Assembly (NCBI GenBank): GCA_029202485.1
Contig: CP119313.1
Location: 2,356,001 to 2,420,000 of the forward strand
Length of the DNA: 64,000 nucleotides
Source of the DNA: Candidatus Pedobacter colombiensis
GTDB taxonomy: Bacteria; Bacteroidota; Bacteroidia; Sphingobacteriales; Sphingobacteriaceae
Reading direction: 5' to 3'
The notes under the pieces are model-generated. The model was not told where the DNA came from and ran no database searches. It saw only the letters and a list, made by a program, of their open reading frames with translations. Below are positions 51,656 through 60,095 of the stretch, piece after piece. Each line of letters starts with the position of its first letter. The stretch's first letter is position 1. The translations under genes and the position numbers were made by a program.

Positions 51656-53030
51656 CTATAGTTGATTTGGAGTTTACTGTTGTTTTAATTTCTGCTGAAG
51701 CCAATCGGACTGTAAGTTCAGTTCCAGCTTCAATATGATCGGCGTTGCTAACAATCTGATCATTTACTTTAAGTATGGCAAAGCCTTTATTTAATATGTT
51801 TTGCGGACTCATGAGCCTGACTACTGATTGAAAGTGGCCAATATAACCCCTTTTATTAGCAAAATAAATCCTGTTATAGGATTGCAGGTTACTGATCACG
51901 TTGGCCAGGTCCTTTTGCTTGTTGGAGATCATGATCTTAGGATTGGTTAGTACCAATCGCGATAAGTTAAGGATATTCCTATGTTGCTCGTGTATTAGAT
52001 TACGTGTAGTACGGATGGTAATCTGATTAATGTGCGTTAACCTATCTTTATGGTAATTGATCAATTGATAGGTTTTAATCAGCACCATTTTCTGCAAACC
52101 AATCAAAGCTTCTTCAAATGCCCGGTTGTGGGCAATGATCAGTTCGGCAGCTTTTGTTGGTGTTTTAGTAGAAGTATGGGCCATTAGATCGGCAATAGTT
52201 TCATTCTTTTGATGTCCTATTCCTGTGATAACGGGTATTGGAAATTTAGCAATGGCTCTGCTCAGCTCGTAATTATCAAAAATGAGAAAGTCTGTCTGCG
52301 CACCACCACCCCTGATGATCACCAATGCATCGTAAGGTTTCCCCGATTGAAATACTTCTACAAGCTTAGCCAGAAAAGGCCTGGCATTTGCCTCACCCTG
52401 TACTAAAGTAAAATAATCATCTATTTGAAAACGATAACCGAAAGTATTGTTCTCCAGCGTATGTCTAAAATCCTGATAACCGGCTGATGTGGCTGATGAA
52501 ATCACTGCAATGTGCTGCAGCACATTATTTAAAGCCAGATTATTGTTGCGGGTAATGTAGCGCTCACCTGATTTTTGTATAAAATCAGGATTTTCTTTAA
52601 GCAATCTTTCCAATGTTTCTTTTCGCTGTTGTTCAAATAAGCCCAAAGTGAAATTGGTGTCTATATCCAGGAGATTTAGCTGTAGCCCGAATGCCGGATT
52701 GTATTGCACCGAAACCTGGATAAGTACATTAATGTCGTTCTTAAATTTCTGGCCGGTTGCTTGTTCAAAGTTAGTAATATTTACAGAAGCATTTCCCCAT
52801 GCTCTACCCGCTATCTTGCTGAGGATCTTTGCCGAAGCTTTATCTTTCTCTACAAGTTCAAAATAATGATAATTACTTTGCTCTTTATAGGTATGACTCG
52901 TAACATCTGCAATGACCCAGAAAGTCCTGTTGCCAAATACCCCATCAATCGTCTGCCGGATCTGATTTGTCAGTTCCGAAAGCCTTATAGCAGCAGGATT
53001 AGATTGATAAGAGTGAACTTCCATTTGCAT
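51630..53030 (-). CDS. xseA: Exodeoxyribonuclease VII large subunit
   Basis: A 466-residue nuclease subunit. The N-terminal OB-fold (about 10-110) begins RLSELTNQIRQTIDG and includes GNRTFWVIADVTSH. The catalytic domain carries DALVIIRGGGAQTDF, FPIPVITGIGHQKNETIAD and AHTSTKTPTKAAELI, all XseA signatures, followed by a long coiled-coil helix (about 300-400). The ATG at 53028-53030 overlaps the LD-carboxypeptidase end by 32 bp; an ATG two codons later is also possible. Confidence 0.95.
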   Translation of the reverse strand: MQMEVHSYQSNPAAIRLSELTNQIRQTIDGVFGNRTFWVIADVTSHTYKEQSNYHYFELVEKDKASAKILSKIAGRAWGNASVNITNFEQATGQKFKNDINVLIQVSVQYNPAFGLQLNLLDIDTNFTLGLFEQQRKETLERLLKENPDFIQKSGERYITRNNNLALNNVLQHIAVISSATSAGYQDFRHTLENNTFGYRFQIDDYFTLVQGEANARPFLAKLVEVFQSGKPYDALVIIRGGGAQTDFLIFDNYELSRAIAKFPIPVITGIGHQKNETIADLMAHTSTKTPTKAAELIIAHNRAFEEALIGLQKMVLIKTYQLINYHKDRLTHINQITIRTTRNLIHEQHRNILNLSRLVLTNPKIMISNKQKDLANVISNLQSYNRIYFANKRGYIGHFQSVVRLMSPQNILNKGFAILKVNDQIVSNADHIEAGTELTVRLASAEIKTTVNSKSTIDGNDEFNL

Positions 53031-54018
53031 CTACGTTAAATATGTGTTTCGTTCCACATTTAAGTGCAAAGTTATTCTTTTGATGGCCTACCGGAAAATC
53101 AAAACAGACCGGATAGTTATATTCCTTAATTTTTTCTGTAATGATCTCATAGACAGTCCTGCCAAATTCTTCACCTGGATCATCAGGTTTTACTTTAAAG
53201 CCACCAACAATAAGCCCTTTTAAATTTGCGAGTTTTCCGCTACGCTTTAAGTTCCAAAACATCCGGTCTATATTGTACAGGTACTCACCAGTATCCTCTA
53301 CAAAAAGAATCTTTCCATCTGTTTTGATATCTGATACCGTCCCTGTAAGGGTTTCTATGATACTAAGATTTCCTCCAATCAGGTGAGCTTCTGCCCTGCC
53401 CATTCTATTGTAACTTTGGGCAGCAGCACTATATTTTACTGCTTGTCCGCCTAATACTTGTTTAATGGAAAGGATTGTTTCTACCTGTATAGGCTCCGCT
53501 AAAGACCAATCCTTAGGAAAGCTATTGCACATTTTAGAATGGATGGAAGCTGTATTTAGCCGACTATTTAAATGACAATGCAACACGGTGATGTCGCTAA
53601 AGCCAATGATCCATTTGGGTTTAGCCTTGAACCTATCAAAATTAAGCTTGTCGATGATCCGAACCACACCATAACCACCGCGTGCACACATGATGGCTTT
53701 AATGTTAGGGTCATCCAGCATCTCCTGAAGGTCTTGAGCACGCTCGGCATCAGTTCCGCCCATGCCATAATCCCTTTTACCAATAGTGTTGCCAATTTGA
53801 ATTTTAAAGCCCCAGCTTTCCATCAATTGCAGAGCCGGTTGAATTTGCTCCATGGTCATGTACCCTGCCGGAGTGGTTACACCAATGGTATCACCAGGCC
53901 GTAAATACGGCGGTATCACTGTTTCCTTGATAGGCACGGCAGGATTACTCCATGCTTTAAAGCTAGTCATTGTTGAGCCTGCAATTGCGAGGGAAGAAAG
54001 AAAATGTTTGCGGTTCAT
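52999..54018 (-). CDS. LD-carboxypeptidase (peptidase S66), exported
   Basis: A 339-residue muropeptide carboxypeptidase that removes the terminal D-alanine from tetrapeptides in wall recycling. The N-terminus MNRKHFLSSLAIAGSTM is a signal sequence. The family pattern is LRPGDTIGVTTPAGY, then CARGGYGVVRI. The serine nucleophile is in IGFSDITVLH, the Glu in LFVEDTGEYLYNIDR and the His in VGHQKNNF. The ATG at 54016-54018 matches the signal; the longer frame adds eight residues. It overlaps xseA by 32 bp, an unusual functional pair. Confidence 0.92.
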   Translation of the reverse strand: MNRKHFLSSLAIAGSTMTSFKAWSNPAVPIKETVIPPYLRPGDTIGVTTPAGYMTMEQIQPALQLMESWGFKIQIGNTIGKRDYGMGGTDAERAQDLQEMLDDPNIKAIMCARGGYGVVRIIDKLNFDRFKAKPKWIIGFSDITVLHCHLNSRLNTASIHSKMCNSFPKDWSLAEPIQVETILSIKQVLGGQAVKYSAAAQSYNRMGRAEAHLIGGNLSIIETLTGTVSDIKTDGKILFVEDTGEYLYNIDRMFWNLKRSGKLANLKGLIVGGFKVKPDDPGEEFGRTVYEIITEKIKEYNYPVCFDFPVGHQKNNFALKCGTKHIFNVDANGSSLLSI

Positions 54019-54162
54019 TGTCCTTATTTTATGGATAAACAATGATAAGGCTTATTGCCGATAATTTTTAAAAAATTACTCAATCGTTTTCGTAATTTTT
54101 TGGGTATAGAGTTGAATTTAAGGCCAGATTATATTTTAAGAAAGGTATATTTAGCTAAAACT

Positions 54163-54194
54163 TATCCATTAGATGAAAGTATTTCTAATGGATA
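54163..54194. promoter_or_regulatory. Perfect inverted repeat upstream of the DUF6807 gene
   Basis: TATCCATTAGA (54163-54173) and TCTAATGGATA (54184-54194) are perfect 11-bp arms around 10 bp, 64 bp before the start at 54258. The position suits an operator for the sugar-oxidation cluster; no T-run follows. Confidence 0.55.
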
Positions 54195-54257
54195 TTGTGC
54201 CTTTGATGTTCGTTTTAAAGCGACTTAAAAGATACAGCCAACCTTAACCAAATATAA

Positions 54258-55289
54258 ATGAAAAAGTACCTCATCCTTGGCTGCTGCTTTGCCGGCTTGC
54301 AGCTAAATGCGCAAACCAAAAAGGTAAGCTTTCTTGAAAATGCAAAACAGCAAAAAGTCGATGTTTTGATCGATGGCAAACCATTTACCAGTTTTCTTTA
54401 TCCGGATAACCTGGAAAAACCAATCTTATATCCTTTACAAACTGCGAGTAGCCTTACGGTAACCAGAGGTTTCCCTTTAGAGAAACGTGGCAATGAACGC
54501 ACAGATCACCCCCATCATGTGGGTTTATGGTTCAACTACGAGAGTGTGAATGGGCTTGATTTCTGGAACAATTCCTACAACATTCCTGCTGATAAGAAGT
54601 CTGCTTATGGATGGATCAGAAATGTAAAAGTTGGTGCTGTTAAAGATGGCACTACTAAAGGTAGCCTAACCTATACAGCAAATTGGGAAAGACAGGATAA
54701 AAGAGTGCTGTTGAAAGAGGCCACTACTTTTGTTTTTAGTGGCAATGACGATACGAGGACTGTAGACAGGACAACTACACTTACCGCACAAAAAGACACG
54801 GTTTATTTTAAAGATGTTAAGGATGGAATGTTGGGCATCCGGGTAACAAAAGAACTGGAGTTACCTTCTGATAAGGAAGAATCTTATACTGATAATAAAG
54901 GTATTGTCACCAAAATTGCACCCACTAACAATGGTGCTAATGGCGATTACCTGACCAGCGCAGGTAAAAAGGGTAATGATGCCTGGGGAACACGTGGAAA
55001 TTGGTGTGTATTGTTTGGAGTAAAAGAGCATCAACCCGTTTCCATTGCAGTTATTGATCATCCCAAAAACCCAGGCTACCCTACTTACTGGCATGCCAGA
55101 GATTATGGACTATTTGCCGCCAACCCACTTGGACAAGCTGTTTTTAGCAATGGTAAAGAACAGCTGAACTTTACCCTGAAACCTGGAGAATCGGTTACTT
55201 TCCGTTACCGTGTAATCATTGGGTCAGGCAAAAAACAAACTGCCGAATTCCTGAACAAACAAGCTGCTGATTTTGCAAAACAAATTTGA
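54258..55289 (+). CDS. DUF6807 (PmoA-like) secreted protein
   Basis: A 343-residue secreted protein (signal MKKYLILGCCFAGLQLNAQT) of the DUF6807 family, originally named after methane oxygenase PmoA although unrelated in role. Signatures are KPFTSFLYPDN, HPHHVGLWFNYESVNGLDFW (two adjacent histidines that may bind metal) and ARDYGLFAANPLG near the end. Such proteins are frequent neighbours of DUF1080 and Gfo/Idh/MocA genes in Bacteroidota and Planctomycetota. Enzymatic activity has not been established. First gene of a three-gene run. Confidence 0.85.
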   Translation: MKKYLILGCCFAGLQLNAQTKKVSFLENAKQQKVDVLIDGKPFTSFLYPDNLEKPILYPLQTASSLTVTRGFPLEKRGNERTDHPHHVGLWFNYESVNGLDFWNNSYNIPADKKSAYGWIRNVKVGAVKDGTTKGSLTYTANWERQDKRVLLKEATTFVFSGNDDTRTVDRTTTLTAQKDTVYFKDVKDGMLGIRVTKELELPSDKEESYTDNKGIVTKIAPTNNGANGDYLTSAGKKGNDAWGTRGNWCVLFGVKEHQPVSIAVIDHPKNPGYPTYWHARDYGLFAANPLGQAVFSNGKEQLNFTLKPGESVTFRYRVIIGSGKKQTAEFLNKQAADFAKQI

Positions 55290-55321
55290 TTTATAAACTA
55301 TAGAAACAATCATTAACACAA

Positions 55322-56683
55322 ATGAAGACAACGCGATTACTAATTTTAACCGGTTTGATGCTGGGGACATCCTTAACTTCCTTACATGCACAAAGTGGCA
55401 AATGGCAAAACTTATTTAACGGAAAGGATTTGACAGGTTGGAAACAACTAAACGGCAAAGCAAAATATGAGGTTGTAAATGGAGAGATTACAGGCACTAC
55501 AGTTAAGGATACGCCCAACTCCTTTTTAGCTACAGAAAAAAGCTATGGCGACTTCATTCTTGAACTTGAATTACTGGTAGACAACTCTATGAATTCCGGA
55601 ATCCAGTTTAGAAGTGAGAGTAAGCCTGACTATATGAACGGTAGAGTTCATGGCTATCAAATGGAGGTTGATCCTTCAGACAGGGCTTACAGTGGCGGTA
55701 TTTATGATGAGGCTCGTCGTGGGTGGCTGTATCCTATGGACATCAACCCTAAAGGTAAAACTGCCTTTAAAAAAGGAGAATGGAATAAATATAGAATTGA
55801 ATGTATTGGCAATTCGATCAGGACCTGGGTTAATGGTATACCTACGGCTAATTTGGTTGATAACATGACACCTACCGGTTTTATCGCCTTGCAGGTACAT
55901 GCTATTGGTAAAAATGATGAGCCCGGTAAACAGATCAGATGGAAAAACATCCGTATTCAGACAGAAGGATTGAAGCCAACAAAAATGGATAACATTTATG
56001 TGGTAAACACAATTCCAAATGATTTATCTGCTGCCGAAAAAGCAAATGGCTATAGTCTTTTATGGGATGGAAAAACTACCAATGGATGGAAAGGGGCTTA
56101 TAAAAAAGGATTTCCGGAGAAAGGTTGGGAAATAAAAGATGGTGAGCTGAGTGTGCTTAAATCTAACGGAGCAGAGTCTACCAATGGCGGTGATATCGTG
56201 ACAGAAAAACAATATGGTGCTTTTGCATTAAAGTTTGATTTTAAACTGACTGAAGGTGCCAATAGTGGAGTTAAATATTTTGTAACACTAACAGAAGGGA
56301 ATAAAGGTTCAGCTATTGGACCTGAGTACCAAATACTTGATGATGTGAAACATCCTGATGCTAAATTAGGTAAGAATGGCAACCGTACGCTAGGTTCGTT
56401 ATATGACCTTATAACCAGCAAAAAGATACCTAATTCGCAAAGAAAGATTGGTGAATGGAATAAAGGGGTAATTATGGTTTACCCGGATAATAAGATAGAA
56501 TATTATTTAAATGGCTTTAAAATCCTTGAATATGTTAGAGGATCGGCCGAGTTTAACGCCTTAGTTGCGGATAGTAAATATAAAAATTGGAAAGATTTTG
56601 GGATGGCGCCTAAAGGACATATCCTCCTTCAGGACCATGGCGATAACGTATCCTTTAGAAGTATTAAATTAAAAGAACTTTAA
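55322..56683 (+). CDS. Tandem DUF1080 (3-keto-disaccharide hydrolase-like) protein
   Basis: A 453-residue secreted protein (signal to about LHAQ) with two DUF1080 domains. The first (about 26-220) has LFNGKDLTGWK, FLATEKSYGDFILELELLVD and NSGIQFRSE; the second (about 240-452) has LLWDGKTTNGWKG, DIVTEKQYGAFALKFDF and NSGVKYFV. Single-domain family members are concanavalin-like beta-sandwiches that act on 3-keto-glycosides. The duplication may give two sites or one catalytic and one binding module. It lies 13 bp before the Gfo/Idh/MocA gene, the proposed oxidase partner. Confidence 0.88.
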   Translation: MKTTRLLILTGLMLGTSLTSLHAQSGKWQNLFNGKDLTGWKQLNGKAKYEVVNGEITGTTVKDTPNSFLATEKSYGDFILELELLVDNSMNSGIQFRSESKPDYMNGRVHGYQMEVDPSDRAYSGGIYDEARRGWLYPMDINPKGKTAFKKGEWNKYRIECIGNSIRTWVNGIPTANLVDNMTPTGFIALQVHAIGKNDEPGKQIRWKNIRIQTEGLKPTKMDNIYVVNTIPNDLSAAEKANGYSLLWDGKTTNGWKGAYKKGFPEKGWEIKDGELSVLKSNGAESTNGGDIVTEKQYGAFALKFDFKLTEGANSGVKYFVTLTEGNKGSAIGPEYQILDDVKHPDAKLGKNGNRTLGSLYDLITSKKIPNSQRKIGEWNKGVIMVYPDNKIEYYLNGFKILEYVRGSAEFNALVADSKYKNWKDFGMAPKGHILLQDHGDNVSFRSIKLKEL

Positions 56684-56696
56684 AATTTAAGCAATC

Positions 56697-58055
56697 ATGT
56701 TAGATTCAAGAAGAAAATTTATCAAACAATCTGCTATTGCAGCAGCAGGAACCTATTTAGGGACTATGGGGTTAAGTGCAAAGAGCTATGGTAATATCAT
56801 AGGTGCAAATGATCGGGTAAGAGTTGGTGTTGTTGGCTTTTCTGACAGATTTAAAGATGCACTTTTACCCTCATTTTTAAATCACCAGAAAGAATTGAAT
56901 TTTGATATGGTAGCCGTATCTGATCTTTGGAGCCATAAGAGAGATTTAGGTGTAGCGCATTTAAAATCTAAATTCGGTCATGATATTACAGCTTGCCGTA
57001 ATAATGATGAGCTATATAATTTAAAAGATATTGATGCAGTGATTGTAAGTACTGCAGATTTTCAACATGCTACACATGCTGCCGAGGCTGTGAACAATAA
57101 ATGTGATGTTTATTGCGAAAAGCCTTTTGCAGAAACCATGGAAGATGCACGTATGGCTTTGAAAGCGGTTAAGGCATCTAAACAAATTTTTCAGATTGGC
57201 TCACAGCGCAGAAGTGGCAGTAATTACCATGCAGCTAATAAATTTATAAAAGATGGTAAGTTCGGTGACATTACAATGGTTGAACTGAGCTGGAATGTAA
57301 ACCAGCCCGGACGCTGGCGCAGACCGGATCTTGTACCATTATTGAAACAAGAGGACACGGATTGGAAGCGTTTTTTAATTAATCGTCCTTTTGAAGCCTG
57401 GGATCCGAGAAAATATTTAGAATTCCGTTTGTTCTGGCCATATTCTTCTGGAATGCCGGGACAATGGATGTCGCACCAAATTGATACTGTACATTGGTTT
57501 ACAGATTTAAAACATCCTAGAAGTGTGGTAGCCAATGGTGGTATTTACCAATGGAAAGATGGCCGTAGAAACTGGGATACTACAACTGCCGTATTTGATT
57601 ATGGTAAACCAAATGATCCTGATCATGGTTTCCAGGTAGTATTTACTTCAAGAATGCACAATGGTGATGAGCGTCCGGCCGAAATCTATTATTCAAATGG
57701 CGGACAATTGAATTTGAACACGAATACGGTTTCTCCTGTTGGTGGTTTAAGTGCTAAATCAGCAGCAGCAATGAAAATGCAACCCAATCTATTGCCTGAA
57801 TTAAAACTAAGTGATATGGTTGAGCAGGTTGCTGCTTCGGCCAATACCGGTGGTGATAAATTGACATCTGCACACATGCGCAACTGGATGGAATGCATTA
57901 GAAGCCGTAAGCAAACGAACGGACCTGTTGAAGCGGGGTATTGTCATTCAATAGCTACCATTATGACGAATGCTGCCGTTAGAACTGGCAAGAGGGCTAC
58001 ATTTGATGAAGCTACTCAGGAAGTAATGGTAGATGGGAAAGTCTTTAAATATTAA
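56697..58055 (+). CDS. Gfo/Idh/MocA family oxidoreductase, Tat-exported
   Basis: A 452-residue predicted periplasmic NAD(P)-dependent sugar dehydrogenase. The N-terminus (SRRKFIKQSAIAAAGTYLG) is a Tat signal, so the enzyme would be exported folded with its cofactor. CDVYCEKPFAETMEDARM carries the EKP motif with the catalytic Lys. The expected GxGxxG loop is replaced by VGVVGFSDRFKDA, which is unusual. The C-terminal domain has DTVHWFTDLKHP. In this cluster it could oxidise C3 of glycosides or act on keto intermediates. It ends at the terminator 58070. Confidence 0.86.
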   Translation: MLDSRRKFIKQSAIAAAGTYLGTMGLSAKSYGNIIGANDRVRVGVVGFSDRFKDALLPSFLNHQKELNFDMVAVSDLWSHKRDLGVAHLKSKFGHDITACRNNDELYNLKDIDAVIVSTADFQHATHAAEAVNNKCDVYCEKPFAETMEDARMALKAVKASKQIFQIGSQRRSGSNYHAANKFIKDGKFGDITMVELSWNVNQPGRWRRPDLVPLLKQEDTDWKRFLINRPFEAWDPRKYLEFRLFWPYSSGMPGQWMSHQIDTVHWFTDLKHPRSVVANGGIYQWKDGRRNWDTTTAVFDYGKPNDPDHGFQVVFTSRMHNGDERPAEIYYSNGGQLNLNTNTVSPVGGLSAKSAAAMKMQPNLLPELKLSDMVEQVAASANTGGDKLTSAHMRNWMECIRSRKQTNGPVEAGYCHSIATIMTNAAVRTGKRATFDEATQEVMVDGKVFKY

Positions 58056-58069
58056 AAACTATGGCTAAC

Positions 58070-58106
58070 AAAAGAGGCGTTTGATGATTTCAAACGCCTC
58101 TTTTTT
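58070..58106. terminator. Bidirectional terminator between oxidoreductase and cytochrome genes
   Basis: 15-nt arms (58070-58084 and 58090-58104) are perfect complements containing GAGGCGTTTGA, with a 5-nt loop and a T6 end. It closes two convergent genes. Confidence 0.85.
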
Positions 58107-58117
58107 ATGGTTTATAA

Positions 58118-60079
58118 TTACTTCAATGAATTGATGTACGCTGCAATTTTTAATCCATCAGCCTTGGAAACCTGTGGCATAGGCGCCATTTCAGTAGCAT
58201 AACCAGGCCAGTTTTCCGGTTTAGGATTGTGGATCAGTTGCAGAATCTTTTCATCTGAGTATTTCCGTTTAGCTACATCCATAAATGCAGGGCCAATCTG
58301 CTTTTTTGTAGGATTATGACAAGCCAGACAGGTGTAATTAGCCAATAAACCTTTTACTTCTGCATAGGTTGGCGCTTTCGCGACTGGAACTTTTGTCTCA
58401 ACAACCTTCTTTGCAGGTGCAGCTTTTTCTTTAATTGTAGCTACCGTCTTTTTAGTTGATACCGGAGTAACATCTGCCACAGGGTCATTGGCCGAATTTC
58501 TGGTACTCAGCTCACTTGCCGCCAACTTCTCTCCTGCCGGGATGTTGTTTAAGGTATAATAAGCTACCGGGTGTACAACAGAATAAAAATTCTGCTTTTC
58601 GCGGATGCCATTCACCTTTATCGTGTGGATATAATATTGGCGCAGGTTGTCGACCACGATTCTGGCTTTTAAACCATCTGCCGATACTTTCACACCTTTT
58701 ACTTTTAAAGATTCGGTGTTTACAGGTGGTGAGCCATATACCGACTGATATTTGTAAATAAAGCTTTCAACATTGTAGGATGCAAGATCCTGAGCTGATT
58801 TTAAATCTACAGGACTTGTAAATTCAATCTCAAAACCATCAGGCATTGCTCTGACTGCTTTCATTTCGAAAGGCACTTTATTGTTGTAAACCATTCGCTC
58901 AAGTCCCTCATTGGCATCACCGGCAGAACCCCACCCACGGTTGGTTTCCCCAACAAACAGGGAGCCATCCTGCCCCCAGGCCATCCTCAGTACACCCGAG
59001 CGGAAGCCGCTTCTGAATAAGAACGCAGCCCCCTGCTCCTCTCCATTCACTTTTTCCATAAATACCCTTGAAATGATACTCATTCCCTGATCGCCAATCA
59101 AAAGTTGTCCCTCAAAAGGACCGAAAGTACCTTGAGGGATTTTTACAGGCTCTGATGTAGAAACCCCTAAAATACCATAAGGAAGCCATACAGCCGGCAA
59201 ACGGAGTTCAGGAAACTCTTTCTTCATATCGAACAAGGTTTTAAAATTCTCATTTATCCTGTTCTCAGGTTTGATGTATTTACCCCCATTGTCTTTTATT
59301 CTTCGTTCATCCATTTTCGAATAAAAGAGCTCCGAGCTAAGTTTAACCGGAGAATCGCTTCTTTTTGTCCATATTAAACTAGCCGGATGCCCCATAAAAT
59401 CACCTTCATTTACCTTCCATATACCACCTGAGCCAACCCAGTCGCCCTGGTTTTCTGTATAGTATAGCTGACCATCTATTACATTTAATCCTGCCGGAGA
59501 ACGCATCCCTGCGGCCCAAGGCTTCATCTTTCCATCTTCAGTGATATTCATAGTCCAGCCACGCATAGGCACACGGCTTTCGGCACGCCACCACTCCTGA
59601 TTGCCAAAAGCCACATTAGCTGTAACAAAGAAAGAACCATCAGCCGCTATTTTAGGACCAAAGCTGTATTCATGATAATGTCCACTTAAAGGCCAGGCAT
59701 ATATGGTTTCATAAACATCGGCCTTGCCATCCATATTCTTATCGACAAGCTTGGTCAGCTCACCTCTTTGAGCAACATAAAAGGCTCCGTCCTTATAGGC
59801 AATGCCTAATATTTCGTGTAAACCGGTAGCGAACTTGCGAAAATATGGTCTATTGCCTGTTGGGTTTTCTACCACATAAACATCGCCGCGGCGGGTGGAT
59901 ATAGCGAGATCTCCATTAGGTAAAGTAACCAATCCACCTACCTCAAGTATTGGTCCTTCTGGTATCCTGACTTTAACTATCTTAAAAAAATCTTCTTCTT
60001 TTGGTGTCTCCTGTGCCCATATTGTTGTAAAATTAAAGCTCAAAGCCAGCATAGCCAGCATTTTAAAAGTATGTTTCAT
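58118..60079 (-). CDS. Secreted beta-propeller protein with C-terminal cytochrome c
   Basis: A 653-residue secreted protein (signal to about TIWAQE). The first 400 residues have a PQQ-dehydrogenase/sorbosone-type beta-propeller pattern with repeated blades (GGLVTLPNGDLAISTRRGDV, LGIAYKDGAFYVAQRGEL). A linker then leads to a class I cytochrome c with heme motif CLACH (about 590) and axial Met in MAPMPQVSKADGLKIA. The combination suggests an electron-accepting dehydrogenase in the periplasm. It is transcribed from, or together with, the DUF1080 gene 16 bp upstream, pointing to coupling of oxidation and hydrolysis. Confidence 0.88.
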   Translation of the reverse strand: MKHTFKMLAMLALSFNFTTIWAQETPKEEDFFKIVKVRIPEGPILEVGGLVTLPNGDLAISTRRGDVYVVENPTGNRPYFRKFATGLHEILGIAYKDGAFYVAQRGELTKLVDKNMDGKADVYETIYAWPLSGHYHEYSFGPKIAADGSFFVTANVAFGNQEWWRAESRVPMRGWTMNITEDGKMKPWAAGMRSPAGLNVIDGQLYYTENQGDWVGSGGIWKVNEGDFMGHPASLIWTKRSDSPVKLSSELFYSKMDERRIKDNGGKYIKPENRINENFKTLFDMKKEFPELRLPAVWLPYGILGVSTSEPVKIPQGTFGPFEGQLLIGDQGMSIISRVFMEKVNGEEQGAAFLFRSGFRSGVLRMAWGQDGSLFVGETNRGWGSAGDANEGLERMVYNNKVPFEMKAVRAMPDGFEIEFTSPVDLKSAQDLASYNVESFIYKYQSVYGSPPVNTESLKVKGVKVSADGLKARIVVDNLRQYYIHTIKVNGIREKQNFYSVVHPVAYYTLNNIPAGEKLAASELSTRNSANDPVADVTPVSTKKTVATIKEKAAPAKKVVETKVPVAKAPTYAEVKGLLANYTCLACHNPTKKQIGPAFMDVAKRKYSDEKILQLIHNPKPENWPGYATEMAPMPQVSKADGLKIAAYINSLK

Positions 60080-60095
60080 ATTGTTGCTGGCCAGA

